Source: Diplolepis rosae (Eukaryota; Arthropoda; Insecta; Hymenoptera; Diplolepididae). Taken from it: a stretch of 64,000 nucleotides of DNA. The position numbers and the translations under genes are program-made. The stretch is from NCBI GenBank assembly GCA_030998225.1, contig JAPYXD010000704.1, forward strand, positions 10,106,001-10,170,000, written 5' to 3'. Each line of letters begins with the position of its first letter. Position 1 is the stretch's first letter. Positions 1 to 11,575 of the stretch are shown in pieces. The notes below the pieces were generated by a model. The model was not told where the DNA came from. It did not search any database and worked only from the letters and a program-made list of their open reading frames with translations.

Positions 1-4
1 ACTA

Positions 5-1107
5 CCCGTGCAGAAATTGTCTCGACTATGCCCTGCTAACGGTCGGGTCCTGGCCGGGCAATAGCCGGGTAACTTTTACCGAACCGGGGCCTGGTTGGGC
101 CTTGCCCGCGCAGTTGTTTGAAAAATTCTCCCCAACCAGGGCCTGGTCAGACTATGGCCACGCAAGTTGCTTTACGGTTTCCTCCCGGGCACTGGACGGG
201 ACCCGACCTGGTCGTCGGCTTGTTTCGAAATTTGCATTTTTATGAATATGCCAACAAGTTTTATAAAAATAATGTATCTATAATATATTAAATCAGATTT
301 TAAAATATATGTGGGACCAAAAATTGTGTAGACAAATTTAAAAACTCAACTTTTGCCAGATATACTTACAGGTTTGAACCTTCATTGAACGATGACAGAA
401 AATTTTTTTACAAGATAATTAATTATTATGTTTATATTTGGGGTCCTTTAAATATACAATCTGCCATAAACAAACCACTATTGTTTTATTTTCTTGGGCA
501 AAAACTAATCATTTAGTTTTCAAAAAAATATTTTCCATCGTTCAATGAACATTCAGAACTGTAAGTACGTTTTCTTTTTGTTCTGTTTGTATGTTTTGAC
601 ATATATTCATGTTTAAATAATCAAAAATGTTTTATTTTTGTATCACAAAAGAGCATGAAGAAAACTTTGATCACGAAATTCACCAGGACAATAATGAGCA
701 AGAGCCTAATATAAGTGAAGATCCTGCTGATACTGCTGATACACATTCAACAAATGAACTTGATTTAATTTAAAGATTTGTCGCAACAAATATATTATGT
801 ATGACTAATAAATAGCAATTAAAAATGTATAATTTTCTGCTTTTATTTTAATATTTTAAAGTAATTTAGAGGGTTACATCTTATACGTATACCTGAGCAG
901 GGACTGGCAGGGTACAGACCGGAAACTATCCGGTACCCGATCGAGGATTAACCGGGCTTCTAGCCCGACCGGGGCGTGCATGATTCCCCGTGACGAAAAT
1001 GACCGCGCCCTGTCCGGTATACCCGGCTGGGGCCCTGATATTATCCAGGCTGATTATCCGGGGCCCGTCCAGGGCCCGATAAAAACCGGTTTAAATTTCT
1101 ACACGGG
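5..1107. mobile_element. TA-flanked DNA transposon, GC-rich ends, unclassified
   Basis: The two ends are inverted copies: CCCGTGCAGAAATT at the left, and AATTTCTACACGGG at the right, each next to a TA (3-4 and 1108-1109). About 230 bp at each end is GC-rich and packed with CCGGG / GGGCC words in both orientations, while the 650-bp middle is AT-rich like the flanks. Subterminal repeats of this kind are commonly transposase binding sites; that role is inferred. A related left end lies at 26825. I cannot assign a superfamily: TA duplication would fit the Tc1/mariner range but the terminus is not one I recognise. Confidence 0.75.
651..773 (+). pseudogene. possible terminal coding exon inside the element (acidic C-terminal tail)
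   Basis: An open stretch of 40 codons ends in TAA at 771-773. It is rich in Glu, Asp, Asn and His and ends in NELDLI. A T-rich tract and an AG lie just before it (about 630-651), which looks like a 3' splice site, and AT-rich sequence with AATAA words follows. I do not recognise the protein. The likeliest reading is the last exon of the transposase of this family, kept after internal deletion. A host exon picked up by the element is the alternative. Confidence 0.35.
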
Positions 1108-2657
1108 TACGTATGAAGTTTAATGAAGCAAAATTTTCAAATGTATTTATATTAAAAAATTGCATTATTATCAAAAATTATCTTTTGTAAAAACATTTAA
1201 AAGAAGAGTTTTTTATTTTCTGTGTTATATATTTTTAAAATATGGATTTTACAATTGCTAATTCAAAATTATTATCGTGCGTAAGAAATTTATGTGAAAT
1301 CAAAATCCTGTGTAGATTTTTTATATTTTATGTAATACACTTATCAAGACTTTTGCTGTTTAAATATCATGAAAACAATTTAATTTAATAAACTTAAGTG
1401 AAAAAGAAAGAAGTAGTTATAAATAAATTGAGAAATAATTATGAATGGAGAATTTATTAAACTTACAGAATCTATATGACTAGATTATGTCAAACTTTTA
1501 AAGAAATTATATAAACTAGGGGATAATAATCACAGTACAATGAATGTTTAAAATTACTAGTTTATAAGTATGTAGAATCCACTATTAAGTAAGTGATGCA
1601 TTACGCACTAGATAAAACAGTGGCTATTCCACTATTTTGGATTTAGAGAGTACTAAAATAAACTGTAATTGTATTTTGTATGTTTTTAATTGACTTTGAT
1701 TGATAAATATAATAACGTGGAACATCAGTATGTTGAAAATTCAACACGTTTTTTAAATTAAAAAATGTTTATGTGTGCCTTAGGCGCAAATAAATTTCAT
1801 TCGTTCCTGTGTGAATAAATTTAGTTGGTGGAATAAGTCTTGCGATTTACGATTTACTCAACTCTCGATTGAAGCGTAGAGTAGAATGAATGGAAAGCTC
1901 TACTATTTTTGTAATTTAATAAAAGACTGGTTTTTTATAATTATACTACGAGTAATAATATATATATTTAGAAACCTTTAATGCACGCTTTTAAACTTCA
2001 CCCTACACTTCTGAATTTTACTCAACTTTGATTCATTTTTGAACATTTAATAAATCAAAAATAATTACAGTGACACTAAATAACTTCCAACTTGTCCTTA
2101 CGTCCCAAATTTGATCGGAAGTTGATTAAAATTACTTCAACTATTTTTCTCCGTGCATATTATTTTCTTTTTATATATTTGAAGTGTATTGATTGAAGAT
2201 TATCAATATGAAATTATTGAAGTAATATGTAAATAGTTAAAGAACACATTCAATATGAAATTTAATTTTCTACCTACGCCCAAAAATATTATAAAATTTA
2301 CAATCATTGCAAATAATCTAGGATGTAACGAGTTCTCCAATGAGTTTTCCTCAATTAACTCTTCAAAGTAAATCTACCCAGAGATCAGAGAAACGCTATC
2401 GTCAATATTTCGTTATAAGAGGTAACTTTTGGAGCACCAGGTTTCTGGATTAATTTAATGCTCTAGATTGAGAAAGAAACAGTCCTTAATGTTTTTTCGA
2501 TATCCACCTTAGAACATAAAGGCATATGTACCTCAAGTAGTACTTGTAGAAGCTATAGAGAAAGAACAAAGTTACGTTAAAAGCGCTAAAATATTTAAAA
2601 TTTTCCAATCTGCACCATGAAATAAAATTAAAGATGCATCATGTTCAGAAGTCTTAC
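1108..2657. other. AT-rich sequence without recognised genes
   Basis: No coding potential or transposase similarity is seen. At about 2143-2157 the sequence TATTTTTCTCCGTGCAT resembles the CACGGAGAAA termini of the elements at 5107 and 27033, so an eroded end of such an element may be present, but its partner end was not found. Confidence 0.4.
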
Positions 2658-2661
2658 TTAA

Positions 2662-3749
2662 CCTTTTAGCTGCGGGGAAATTTCAGTACAAATCGACCTC
2701 ATATAAAATGCAAAATTTATACATAAAATCACTGGATATCTCAGGTAGAGACCCCGATCTAACTACTGATCGATATATCGACCAGCCCCGCAGGCAACGT
2801 AAAATGCAATGTAAAAAATTTGTCTCATTTGTCATGAAGGTTTGAGAGGGTATTTCTATGTAATTTCACGCGCTGAATATGAAAAAAATAGTACAAAAAT
2901 TCCCACAAACACCCTTGACCTTGAAAAACGCCAATTCAAGGTCAAATATTATTTCTTATATAAGCCAAGTTTTTAGAAGGTTTTCGTATGTAGTTTGATG
3001 CGCTGAATACGTAAAAAATAGTAGAAAAAAAATTCCCGCAGACACCCTTGACCTTGAAAATCTCTATTTCAAGATCAAATTTCATTTTTAGTATAAGCCG
3101 AGTTTTGAGAAGGTCTTCGTACGTAGTTTGATGCGCTGAATACGTAAAAAACATAAAAAAATTCGCAGGCACTCTTGTTATGTAGAACGTCTATGTTATT
3201 TAGAGGTCAAATTTCATCTCTACCATAAACGCAGCAAGCTACTGCCGCATCTCCGGAGATGTCGAGAAATATTCTGACATTTGCTCTCAGCATGGCCCAG
3301 GATCAACAACGTTGACGTGGCGAAAAGATGATCATATTGGGGTGCTTGATTTTTATGAGTCCCCTTGCCTCTCACTGCGCTTGTGCTGGAAACTGAAATT
3401 TCACCTCGAAATAGACATTTTCGAGGTCAAAGATACTTTGAGGATTTTTTTTCACTGTTTTTTCCATTTCTGGTGCATCAATGTCGCTGGAAAGTCATCT
3501 CCAACTTTCGCTTATGCAAAAAACGAAATGTGACCTTGACTGTAGATTTTCAAGGTCAAGGATACCTTAGTGAATTTTTTCAGTATTTTTTTCGTATTCA
3601 ATCCATCAAATTACGTAGGAAAACACTATGAAATCCTCGCTTCTACTAGAAATGAAATTTGACCTTGAAATACCGATTTTCAAGGTTAACATTATATATC
3701 TTGTGCCTCTTGAGTTGTCAATATATCGACCACCCCCGCAGCTAAAAAG
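2662..3749. mobile_element. non-autonomous element with TTAA target duplication
   Basis: TTAA occurs at 2658-2661 and 3750-3753 and directly borders a 16-bp inverted terminal repeat: CCTTTTAGCTGCGGGG on the left, its near complement CCCCGCAGCTAAAAAG on the right. A TTAA duplication and termini starting CC fit piggyBac-type (or Kolobok-type) elements. Inside, units of roughly 150 bp are repeated: direct copies at about 2880-3230 and inverted copies at about 3400-3700. The phrase ATATCGACCA followed by CCCCGCAG occurs near both ends. No transposase reading frame remains. Several TCAAGGTCA words lie in the repeats. Confidence 0.85.
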
Positions 3750-3753
3750 TTAA

Positions 3754-5106
3754 AGATATAAAGATATGCCTAACATTTCTTGAATTATTTTAATTATCTT
3801 CCAAAAAAGTTATTGCAGTTTAAAAATTGATATGTGAATTTTTCAAATTCCAACTATCCAAATTTTGAAAAAAGAACATAATATATAGTCATTAAAAAAT
3901 TCTTCTGCGGTTCATACCATAGTATATCAAGTAAGAATTATTCGAACGCCATATTCTGAATTTTTTATCTACATTACCGGACTCAGATCTGTGTAAGGCT
4001 ATCTCAAGTGGACCACGATTTTGCAAAGGTTTATATTTTTTGTTGATATTTGGCTTAAACCGAGTTTCATGTATAAAAAGTACATCTTGTTAATTTCGTT
4101 GTAAAATTCCATATTTTACATTTTTTTAAAACAATTAAAGTTTTTTGTAGTGATAAGGAAATTAATTTTTTTCTTAGCAATTAAGTACCCGAATTGAAGG
4201 ATTTTTTAATTTCAGGCTAATAAGACGACATGACACTACAAAAAAGTATTTTTTTCGTTACAAAAATCTCAATTTTAATGTTTATTGAAAACATTTTTCA
4301 TAAACAAATGAAAATAAAAACTATTTCGGCGCCCCTGGGATCAACATTAACAACAACTTATGTAATAAACATTTATACATATATTCGCATCATAAATAAA
4401 TTTAAAAATTGTTAAAAAGCGTGAACAATTTCCTTGACCTCGCCCTGGCCTGGAATAAAACGCCGACCCAATTCTGTGCCCAGTCTAGTAGGTAGGAAGT
4501 CCAGAAGATAGAGATGCAATGATCTAATATTTAGGCTAGGCTCAAGCCCGGCTCAGCGTTTCATGCCAAAGCGAGACTTGCTAGGCCTAAGCCTGGTTTC
4601 TACGGTCGCATAATTTTTACACGGAAAGTAATTCCGTTAATATTTGAATTTCGACCATAAACTTGATTTTCCAAAGAACAATTTCTAAGTATTTCCAAAG
4701 AATATATAAAGCCAAATCGAATTACGGAAGAAAATGAACTCCCTCAGAGTAGAAAGCAGTTATAAAAATCGTGATATAAAGTCATAAAAGGCATTTCCTT
4801 ATACTTAAACGCTTGGAGATTTGGAGTCTACAGGCATGTTGGAATCTGGATAGAACATGGTTAGGGAGTTGATGAAGTTCAAGTATAAGTAATCCGTCTT
4901 CTGTATGAATATATTTACTCCAGCAAAGCGGTGAAATAGGGGCAAAATAAAGTAAGTATAGCGTGAAATAAGAGTAAATAAAACAAAATTTGTAGTTTTT
5001 GTATTATAGGTGTCTTTGTTTTCATTTTAACCTCAAAATGAACAAACAAGCAATCCGAAATTTCTAAATTTTAACGAATTTCTCACAATGAAGAACTTTA
5101 ACATTA
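3754..5106. other. AT-rich sequence with a small GC-rich island
   Basis: Mostly AT-rich without recognised genes. At about 4430-4615 there is an island rich in GCCT / AGGC words and including CCTGGTTTCTAC, loosely like the ends of the element at 5-1107. It may be a decayed relative, but no terminal repeat pair was found. Confidence 0.3.
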
Positions 5107-5387
5107 TACGGAGAAACTTTTTATATCAATTCTTACTATAGTATTTTTCAATTTAGGGAAAAACGTATCACTTTGAAAATTTTTGTTAGTAAAAATACTA
5201 AACTTTATAATAATGATATCAAACTTCAGCATAGTCCATAGCAAATTTTACTATAGTTCATACTAAAGTTTTATATCATTAATACAAAGTTTAGTATTTT
5301 TACTAAGAAAAATTCTCAAAGTGATACGTTTTTCCCTAAATTGAAAAATACTATAGTAAAAATTGATATAAAAAGTTTCTCCGTGTA
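5107..5387. mobile_element. foldback MITE, CACGGAGAAAC-type termini
   Basis: The sequence is one long near-perfect palindrome. The left arm begins TACGGAGAAACTTTTTATAT and the right arm ends with the complement, ATATAAAAAGTTTCTCCGTG. The arms run about 120 bp each with few mismatches and meet near 5245. It has no coding capacity. A transcript would form a long hairpin. Confidence 0.85.
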
Positions 5388-5609
5388 AAAACATTTTTAT
5401 TGATTTTTCCATAAAAACTTTATATTATTACATGGATTTTTAAAAACAAATTTAATTACTATAAAATTATGACTACATCAACTTGTCAAATTTGTCTGAT
5501 GTAAGGAAATTATCTTGGAAATTTATCCACGGCATGTATTTCTCTCTTTTCTTATTTTTTAAATTTATCATCTAATATCTATATTATTAACATATCATTT
5601 ATACTGATA

Positions 5610-5925
5610 CAGTCAAGTCTCGTTTATTTCAAGTATCCCGAAACGACAAAGTCTTGTTTATATCAAGTCGCGAGGGGTTCCCACCACTGCCTTAGTTGCC
5701 ATACCGACTGAATGCACCTCCCCACCTCTCTTCTCACTTCTTCCGAGCGCTCCTCAGAGCGTCACGTGACAGTGAAATAGTGGGGCATGGAGGGGAGCGT
5801 GAAACTTAAAATAAACGAGACGCTTGACTTGAGATAAACTTTGATGTGGCTATTTGCAGAATTGCAAGCTGCCACAACCAAGAAGAAGAAGAAGAAGAAG
5901 ACTTGAGATAAACGAGACTTGACTG
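5610..5925. mobile_element. pogo-type MITE (CAGTCAAGTCTCG termini, TA duplication)
   Basis: The termini CAGTCAAGTCTCGTTTAT and ATAAACGAGACTTGACTG are inverted copies about 25 bp long, and TA flanks both sides (5608-5609, 5926-5927). CAGT-starting ends with TA duplications fit pogo/Tigger-like non-autonomous elements. The 316-bp body is more GC-rich than the surroundings and holds a short AAG run near the right end. No transposase is encoded. Confidence 0.8.
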
Positions 5926-5973
5926 TATTTGTAATTTCATTTTTATACTCATGTTGTATATTTCATTTATAGT

Positions 5974-6004
5974 CTTGATAAAGACCAAAACTGGTCGAAA
6001 CGTT
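5974..6004 (+). ncRNA. degenerate hammerhead-ribozyme-like motif (Penelope-like element relic)
   Basis: The order UUGAUAA, a 4-bp stem (GACC 5983-5986 with GGTC 5993-5996 around a 6-nt loop), then GAAACGUU matches the hammerhead core CUGANGA - stem II - GAAA - NUH. Penelope-like retroelements are known to carry such motifs. Here the core G8 equivalent reads A, so self-cleavage is unlikely. No adjoining Penelope coding sequence was found. Confidence 0.45.
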
Positions 6005-6059
6005 GATGCTATAATAAACAACTGTATAAGACCGGAAAGGCCACCTATTTTCTTCTCTA

Positions 6060-6778
6060 AATAAAATAAAAATGTTAAAACTACAGATTAGAGAAAATTT
6101 GCGTCAACAATTTTTTCTCTTCAGCTTTTCTTGTAATTCAAATTTTATTTATCACACTCCAATTAAAAAAAAATAATAATAAAAATATATGTACATATCA
6201 AGAGAGCTTTAATTCTTCAAGCATGAGTCATTCCAGGCAAGATTTGTATTATAAAAAAAATGTTGTGTAAAATATTTTTTGCGTCTCTTGATCGGAAATA
6301 CTCGACACGTATTTTTTTATTTCAATATGATATTAAAACTTCTTGAGTAGTGAATTTAAAAATTTTTAAGGTTCCGAAAAAGTATCTTTTTCGATTACGT
6401 ATGGGGCTGTCCATATACTATTCTATGTGTGGAATGAATTTTCAAAGTCTTGAACATTGGCGTTCGCTTTCGAACGAATTCGCTCCTTTTTAGTGATGAT
6501 TATTAATTATGTTTAATACGACTTTGAACACTCTTATCTATTTTTTCGTTATGTACACTCTAATTAAATTACCATTGGAATAAAATGATCGTAAAAAAAT
6601 TCTTCAGTAGTTTTTTTACCAATTATTTAAAGTCTGACGATAATCCATTCAATTTATTCTTTTTTAAGTTTCATATGAATGGATTTTATCATGGGTATAA
6701 CGTTGATTGGAAGTTAAATCTTAACATCACTACAATCATGATCATCGCTGTTCAAAATAATCAATAGATCTCTTATAA
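6060..6778. other. AT-rich sequence, nothing recognised
   Basis: No gene, terminal repeat or tandem repeat recognised. Short reading frames are low-complexity. Confidence 0.4.
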
Positions 6779-7095
6779 AGCGATATTCTTAAAAATCAGA
6801 TCAATCGCTTTTTTCGTCAGAAAGCGTTCGAAAAAAATTAGACCGATCGCTTTCTTGTCAAAAAACGATTGCGTGAAATTGAAACGATCGTCTTTTCGTC
6901 AAAAAGCGATCGACCAAAATAAAAAGCGATCGCTATTTTCATTGATAGTTGATCGATTAAAAATAAAAAGCGATCGCGTAGTATAAAAAGCAATCGTCTT
7001 GTTTATGAAGCGATCTCTTTTTTTTGGAAGCGATCTCTTTCAGTTCTGAAGCGATCGCTTTTTTTCCTGAAGCGATCTCAAGCGATACTTCGAAA
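6779..7095. repeat. cluster of AGCGATCG palindromic words
   Basis: About a dozen copies of AAGCGATCG(C/T) or one-base variants recur at irregular 20-35-bp spacing, separated by T- or A-rich linkers such as TTTTTCGTCAAA. The word is nearly self-complementary, so it reads in both directions. The block is sharply bounded by ordinary AT-rich sequence. It is either a decayed minisatellite or the subterminal part of an element whose ends were not found. Confidence 0.7.
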
Positions 7096-7930
7096 TGGGT
7101 TAGAAACTTGTTATTAAATAGTAGCTGAATAATGAATAAATTAATACCTGATATGTTCTACAATTTTATGATATAATTGAATGAACTTTATTATATTATA
7201 TAATATGTAAGGTGGTTTAAAATTATAAATTGCTATACTGCTAATTAAAGCGTCACATGATCATGTCCAAAATATTGAAAACTATCAAATGAAATTTCAG
7301 AAGAACTTGAAACATATTTGCAAATGGATGTGGATAGCATATTTTAAATTTTGATAATGAAAAATAGCTTACTTATCATAAAGTTGACAAATCGTTAAAG
7401 TTAAACATTTTTAATCATCATAATAAAAACAATTGTATTTTCATCTGTCTTCATGTTTCTTTTCATTACCGAAATTTTAATAAATTTATATTGTAATTAA
7501 ACTTTTAGAAATCTGGAATCAATCAAATGTGGTAATTTTTTAAGTATCGCATGCCCTTAATTGAGGATAAAAATATTACTTGGTAATGTTAACACATCTC
7601 AGATTAAATAAAATATTTAATTGTGATTTAATAAAAATTTTTAAAAGAGTTTCGTCTGCCGACGACAGGCCTTAAAAAAAGTTTTTTAGTATTTAAAATT
7701 ATGTTACACGTTCATAATATCGAAGTGGAGATAAAAAATAAAATTCTTATTGTTCGTGAAGGCCATGTTTGTTGGCGTCAAATGAAATAAAATTTCTTAT
7801 CTTTATTTTTACATTAAAATATATTTTGCGATTTATTAGAATAAAATCATTGAAAGTAGTTAAATTATAATTTAAGAGAGTGATTTAAGAAACTGAAGTA
7901 TTAGTTCTGAGGTTCATTGAGTTTTTATTC
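7096..7930. other. AT-rich sequence, nothing firm recognised
   Basis: No coding feature is supported. A 26-bp phrase near 7535 (AAGTATCGCATGCCCTT) recurs with changes near 13250, hinting at an old dispersed repeat. Confidence 0.35.
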
Positions 7931-8190
7931 TTAGAAATGTGAAACATCTCTAGGAATTGTATTTTTCAAATTAGTTTCATTGGCTAAAATTTTTGAAATT
8001 TCAAAGTTAATTGCATGATTCAGTTCATGCGAGTGTTTTACCAAAGCAGTGGATTTAGTATCCTTTTCACACTCCCGTTTGTGTTTTTTGCATGGAATTT
8101 TAGAAATACACTGTTTTTTTATCAAATGTACGTGTAGGATGCTTTGTGGTCCGGAAAATACCTGAAGAATTTTTGTTAGGTTGATAAACT
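7931..8190 (-). pseudogene. Penelope-like element, C-terminal GIY-YIG endonuclease fragment
   Basis: On the minus strand an open frame contains HKRECEKDTKSTALVKHSHE followed by NHAINFEISKIL. This is the typical C-terminal block of Penelope-like polymerases, where the pattern HK..C......SALA.H....NH.I.F....IL follows the GIY-YIG endonuclease core. The frame stays open upstream to about 8190 but the YIG motif itself is not visible, and the reverse transcriptase is missing. The 3' end is a clean stop at 7931-7933. It is a small relic of a longer retroelement and cannot be functional alone. Confidence 0.75.
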
Positions 8191-8873
8191 GCTCGAAGAT
8201 AATGTTAAATCCAGGTCAATTCTTTTGATTTGGTTTAGTATTTTGTTCATAAATTTATAAAGAAATACTTTAGGGTAATTATTATCTTGTAGAGTAGACA
8301 TTACTATTTAGAGGTTTTGACTGTGAAAGATAGGATTCGAAAGTTTGATGGCTCTGTCTGCCAAACTATTGACAACGCATATTTTATGAAAAAAATGAAT
8401 GTGAGATAAGAAATTTAGGTATCTAGTGGATTCTATTGAATCTCTCAATGTTTTAACAATATATCTCACTTCGTGTGGACATAAGTATAAGGAAAAAAAA
8501 TTTAAATATTTCTGTACATTTATTTTCTTCCGAAATAATGTTTTTCAAAATTACTACTCTGAGTATGCAGATGTAGTTTATTGTTTTATTTTTTATATTA
8601 CAAAGTTTCAGAGCGATATGTCACTTCGTTTGGCCATGCGAATGACGAGAAAAATATTTTTATAAGCGAGAAATGGCTTGGCACGTGATCTTCTTGGAGT
8701 ATGGCCTTAAGAACATGAGGTCTTATGTGGGATTGGATTGACCTCAAATAATCTGAAGAATGACAGTTTTTGTCAAATAAAACAAGATTTGGGGACAACT
8801 AAGTCATATAAATACAAGATTTGTTCAAGATTGAATGAATATCCTCACATCTAAGAATATTTGGCAAGAAATA
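8191..8873. other. AT-rich sequence, nothing recognised
   Basis: No similarity or repeat noticed; overlapping short frames on both strands look random. Confidence 0.35.
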
Positions 8874-9785
8874 CATTCTGTCAAAAAAGTACTGGGAATT
8901 GGTCAATAAAACACAAACTATTTATTATTCATCCAAATTTATTTTATCGCCTTCAAAGTAGGCCCCTCCCGAAATAATACACTTATGCCAACAAATAATC
9001 CAATCATCAAAACATTTTTTAAACGCATTTTCCAGAATCGACTTCAGTTCTCGCCGCAAATTCTCTTTTATGTCTTCTATAGATTGAAAACGGATCCCTC
9101 GAAGTGGTAATTTGAGTTTTGAAGAGAGAAAAAAGTCGACTTTAGCCATATCAGGTGACTCCGATGGTAATTCGATGATATTCGTTGAGTTTTTGGCAAG
9201 AAATTTGTTCACAGTGATAGCCTTGTAAGATGGTGCGTTATCCTGGTGCAAAATCCATGAAACAATCGTTTAAAATGGTACGAATTGATTCGCGAGACAC
9301 AGAAAGTTTATCGGCTATCTCTCTTATACGTAAATGACGATTTTCATTCACCATTTTCTTCACTTTAGCAATGTTGACTTCAGTTCAAGACGTTGATGGC
9401 TGACCAGAGCGAGGCAAATCTTCCACCACATCTCGACCGCTTTTGAATGCACTGTACCACTCATGTGCACGTGTTTTTGATAAAGTCGATCCACCGTAAG
9501 CCCTCTGTAACATTTTTAGCGATTCCGCACACGACATTTCCTTTGTAATTCAAAATTTGAGACAAATTCTTTGTTCGATATTCTTATCCATTGGAAAAAT
9601 CGCGAAACACACTTGAGATAAACTGACAACATCGAGCACTGTGAACAAACTAAATGACAGATCGCGCTCGAACTCTATGTCAGTATAGAAGACAGTGGTG
9701 CCAACTTAGCGTCAAAAAGGTTTTTGACGTTCTCTATGAGCGGGCTTTTTTAATGATCAATTCTCGGTACTTTTTTGACAGAATG
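8874..9785 (-). mobile_element. mariner element, internally deleted (CATTCTGTCAAAAAAGTAC ends)
   Basis: Inverted termini CATTCTGTCAAAAAAGTAC and its complement are flanked by TA (8872-8873 and 9786-9787). Similarity of the ends continues to about 38 bp. At 912 bp it is clearly shorter than the roughly 1.3 kb of a full mariner; the missing part is the middle of the transposase gene. A lone end of the same family lies at 32894-32985. Confidence 0.92.
8925..9591 (-). pseudogene. mariner transposase with central deletion
   Basis: The start codon at 9589-9591 opens an N-terminal part (MDKNIEQRICLKFC, then an HTH region with YSAFKSGRD and LPRSGQPSTS) in frame down to about 9280, with an in-frame stop after PSTS. 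The C-terminal part follows at 8925-9251 and reads HQDNAPSYKA ... ESPDMAKVDFFL ... GGAYFEGDKINLDE. The stretch between HTH and HQDNAPS, which holds the first catalytic Asp, is missing. In the last motif mariners normally have SPDLAP.D: here the Asp of PDMAKVDFF is kept. A stop and a frame change make it dead. Its only plausible function would be as a substrate for a transposase made elsewhere. Confidence 0.9.
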
Positions 9786-10635
9786 TATATGTAGAGAACT
9801 CATACCATTATTTTCAATTTCAATAGTGAATTGAATGCGTGAATGAAATCGATTAAGTTTATTTATCTTCTGGAATTTCCACTCCATCTTAAAGTTGATG
9901 GCAAACTAATAACTGTACAGTCTGTTCCACAAGAAAAGGTACGTTTTTACTCTGAAAGTTTTGAACAAAACCTTATTTTTCTTTTTTGGCACAGCAGTGC
10001 GTATAAAGCACTAGGACGCTCTCACCTAATAAACTGTCCAATCGCCGTTGTTCTAGATAATGGCATGGCACCTTCTGGGCATGCTCTCGACTAGTTTTTC
10101 GGCATATTCCGTAGGTAGAGAGTGTCATACCTCATTAATTCGTCGATAGAGCTCTTCAGGGTGAATGCACGTCTTCCTGCAAGTTTCTTCTTCACGACAC
10201 TCTACACATTTTCTATTAGATCCCCAGCAGGAGATTGTGAAGGCCAGTCCAAGGTCGTGATGCCATTTTCCACTTTCCAGGACGTGCAGAGGTGACTGCG
10301 ATGTTTGGGGTCGTTGTCCTCTTGAAGAATCCAATCATTATTGTTGGCTCCAAACATCTTCTCTGTAGATCTCAGAAGGCCATGTTCGTAGATTTGAAGC
10401 ATTTTTTGAGCGTTGAGGTTCTCAGTAAAAAGCTCTAAACAGCCAAAACCGCGCTGTGAGAAGCATCCCTAAATATGGATCTTTATGGGGTTTTTAACAA
10501 TTCGCTGGAGGAAATGCTCACCAGCGGCTGACCAGGCACGTTTTATGGGAACCGACGCCCAAAAGGACGCTTCATCCGAAAAAAGTACAGTGTACCAATC
10601 GCGATCAACATTTTCCGTAGCCCATGCCAAGCGTT

Positions 10636-11575
10636 TTCCCAAAGGGTGATCAATTTAGAGGTATAGGATTTTAAATTGAAATAAAACAACGAAAATTCAA
10701 ATTGATATGACAATCTTTTTTATTTTTGTTTAGAACCATTCACGAATATTTTTTTTTTTAAATAACCCCTTTTAAATGTTGGCCGCAACTGCGCTTTAAT
10801 TCGTCCATCCCTAAACACCAATTTTGAATGACTCGCTCGAGGACTTCGGTCGGTATCTCGCAAATAACTTCAGTAATGTTGGCTTCCAATGCCTCAATAG
10901 TAGCTGGTTTATCCACAAAACATTTAGACTTTACATACCCCCACAAATAAAAGTCCAAATGTGTGATATCGCACGATCTTAGAGGCCAATCCACCGGTCC
11001 GAGACGAGAGATAAATTGCTCACCGAAACGACTACGCAGTAAATCCATTGTTTTACGGGCTGTATGACATGTAGCGCCGTCTTGTTGGAACCAAATGTCG
11101 TAGAGATTACGGGCTTCAATTTTCGGCATCAAAAATCGCCCAAGTAGTGCCATAAGATATTCCAAGTTGTTGAGATCGGCGCCGAATCGATTCTTCCGGG
11201 TCTTCGGCAGAACTCTCATTTACAACCGCAATATTCTCTACAATTCGGTCTGTACGTGGTCTAATCGGTCGAGTATCATCCAATAATGTTAAATTATTCT
11301 CGAGTTTGCCGCTGGTATGCCGAATAGTGCGTTCAATAAGACGATTATGTACGCCATAAATTGGCCTGAGCGCGCGATAAACACTTTTCACAGAGCGTCC
11401 ATTTTCGTAATATAATTGTGCGATTTGTAAACATTGTTGAGGCGTAAGTCTTTCCGTGATGAAAAGTCAATAAAAACTGAATAAAATTGTGTATTTAGTT
11501 TGACAGTAGTCACGCGTGACATGTCAATAAAACCCTATTGGAAAAAGTACCTTCAATTTGATCACACATTATGTG
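10636..11575 (-). mobile_element. mariner-like element nested in the Tc1 transposase gene
   Basis: Weakly conserved inverted ends GTGATCAATTTAGAGGTA (left) and the complement of GTGATCAAATTGAAGGTA (right) bracket a mariner-like transposase and interrupt the Tc1 reading frame between SEVHI and GKRLAWA. Exact borders are uncertain by several bases, and a clear TA duplication could not be settled. Confidence 0.7.
10740..11462 (-). pseudogene. mariner-like transposase (LWGYVKS family), central part deleted
   Basis: The N-terminal half (about 11116-11462) has LTPQQCLQIAQLYYENG, SVYRALRPIYGVHNRLIERT and SQQLGISYGTTWAI, an HTH pair. The C-terminal half (10740-11219) has DIWFQQDGATCHTA, the second catalytic Asp of IS630-Tc1-mariner enzymes, then SCDITHLDFYLWGYVKSK with the third Asp, then a conserved tail ending GQHLKGVI. 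The two halves overlap in different frames near 11116-11219, so the middle, including the first catalytic Asp, has been lost. Similar proteins in insects end in DYFLWG.LK. A relative is found at 20985-21647. Confidence 0.85.
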
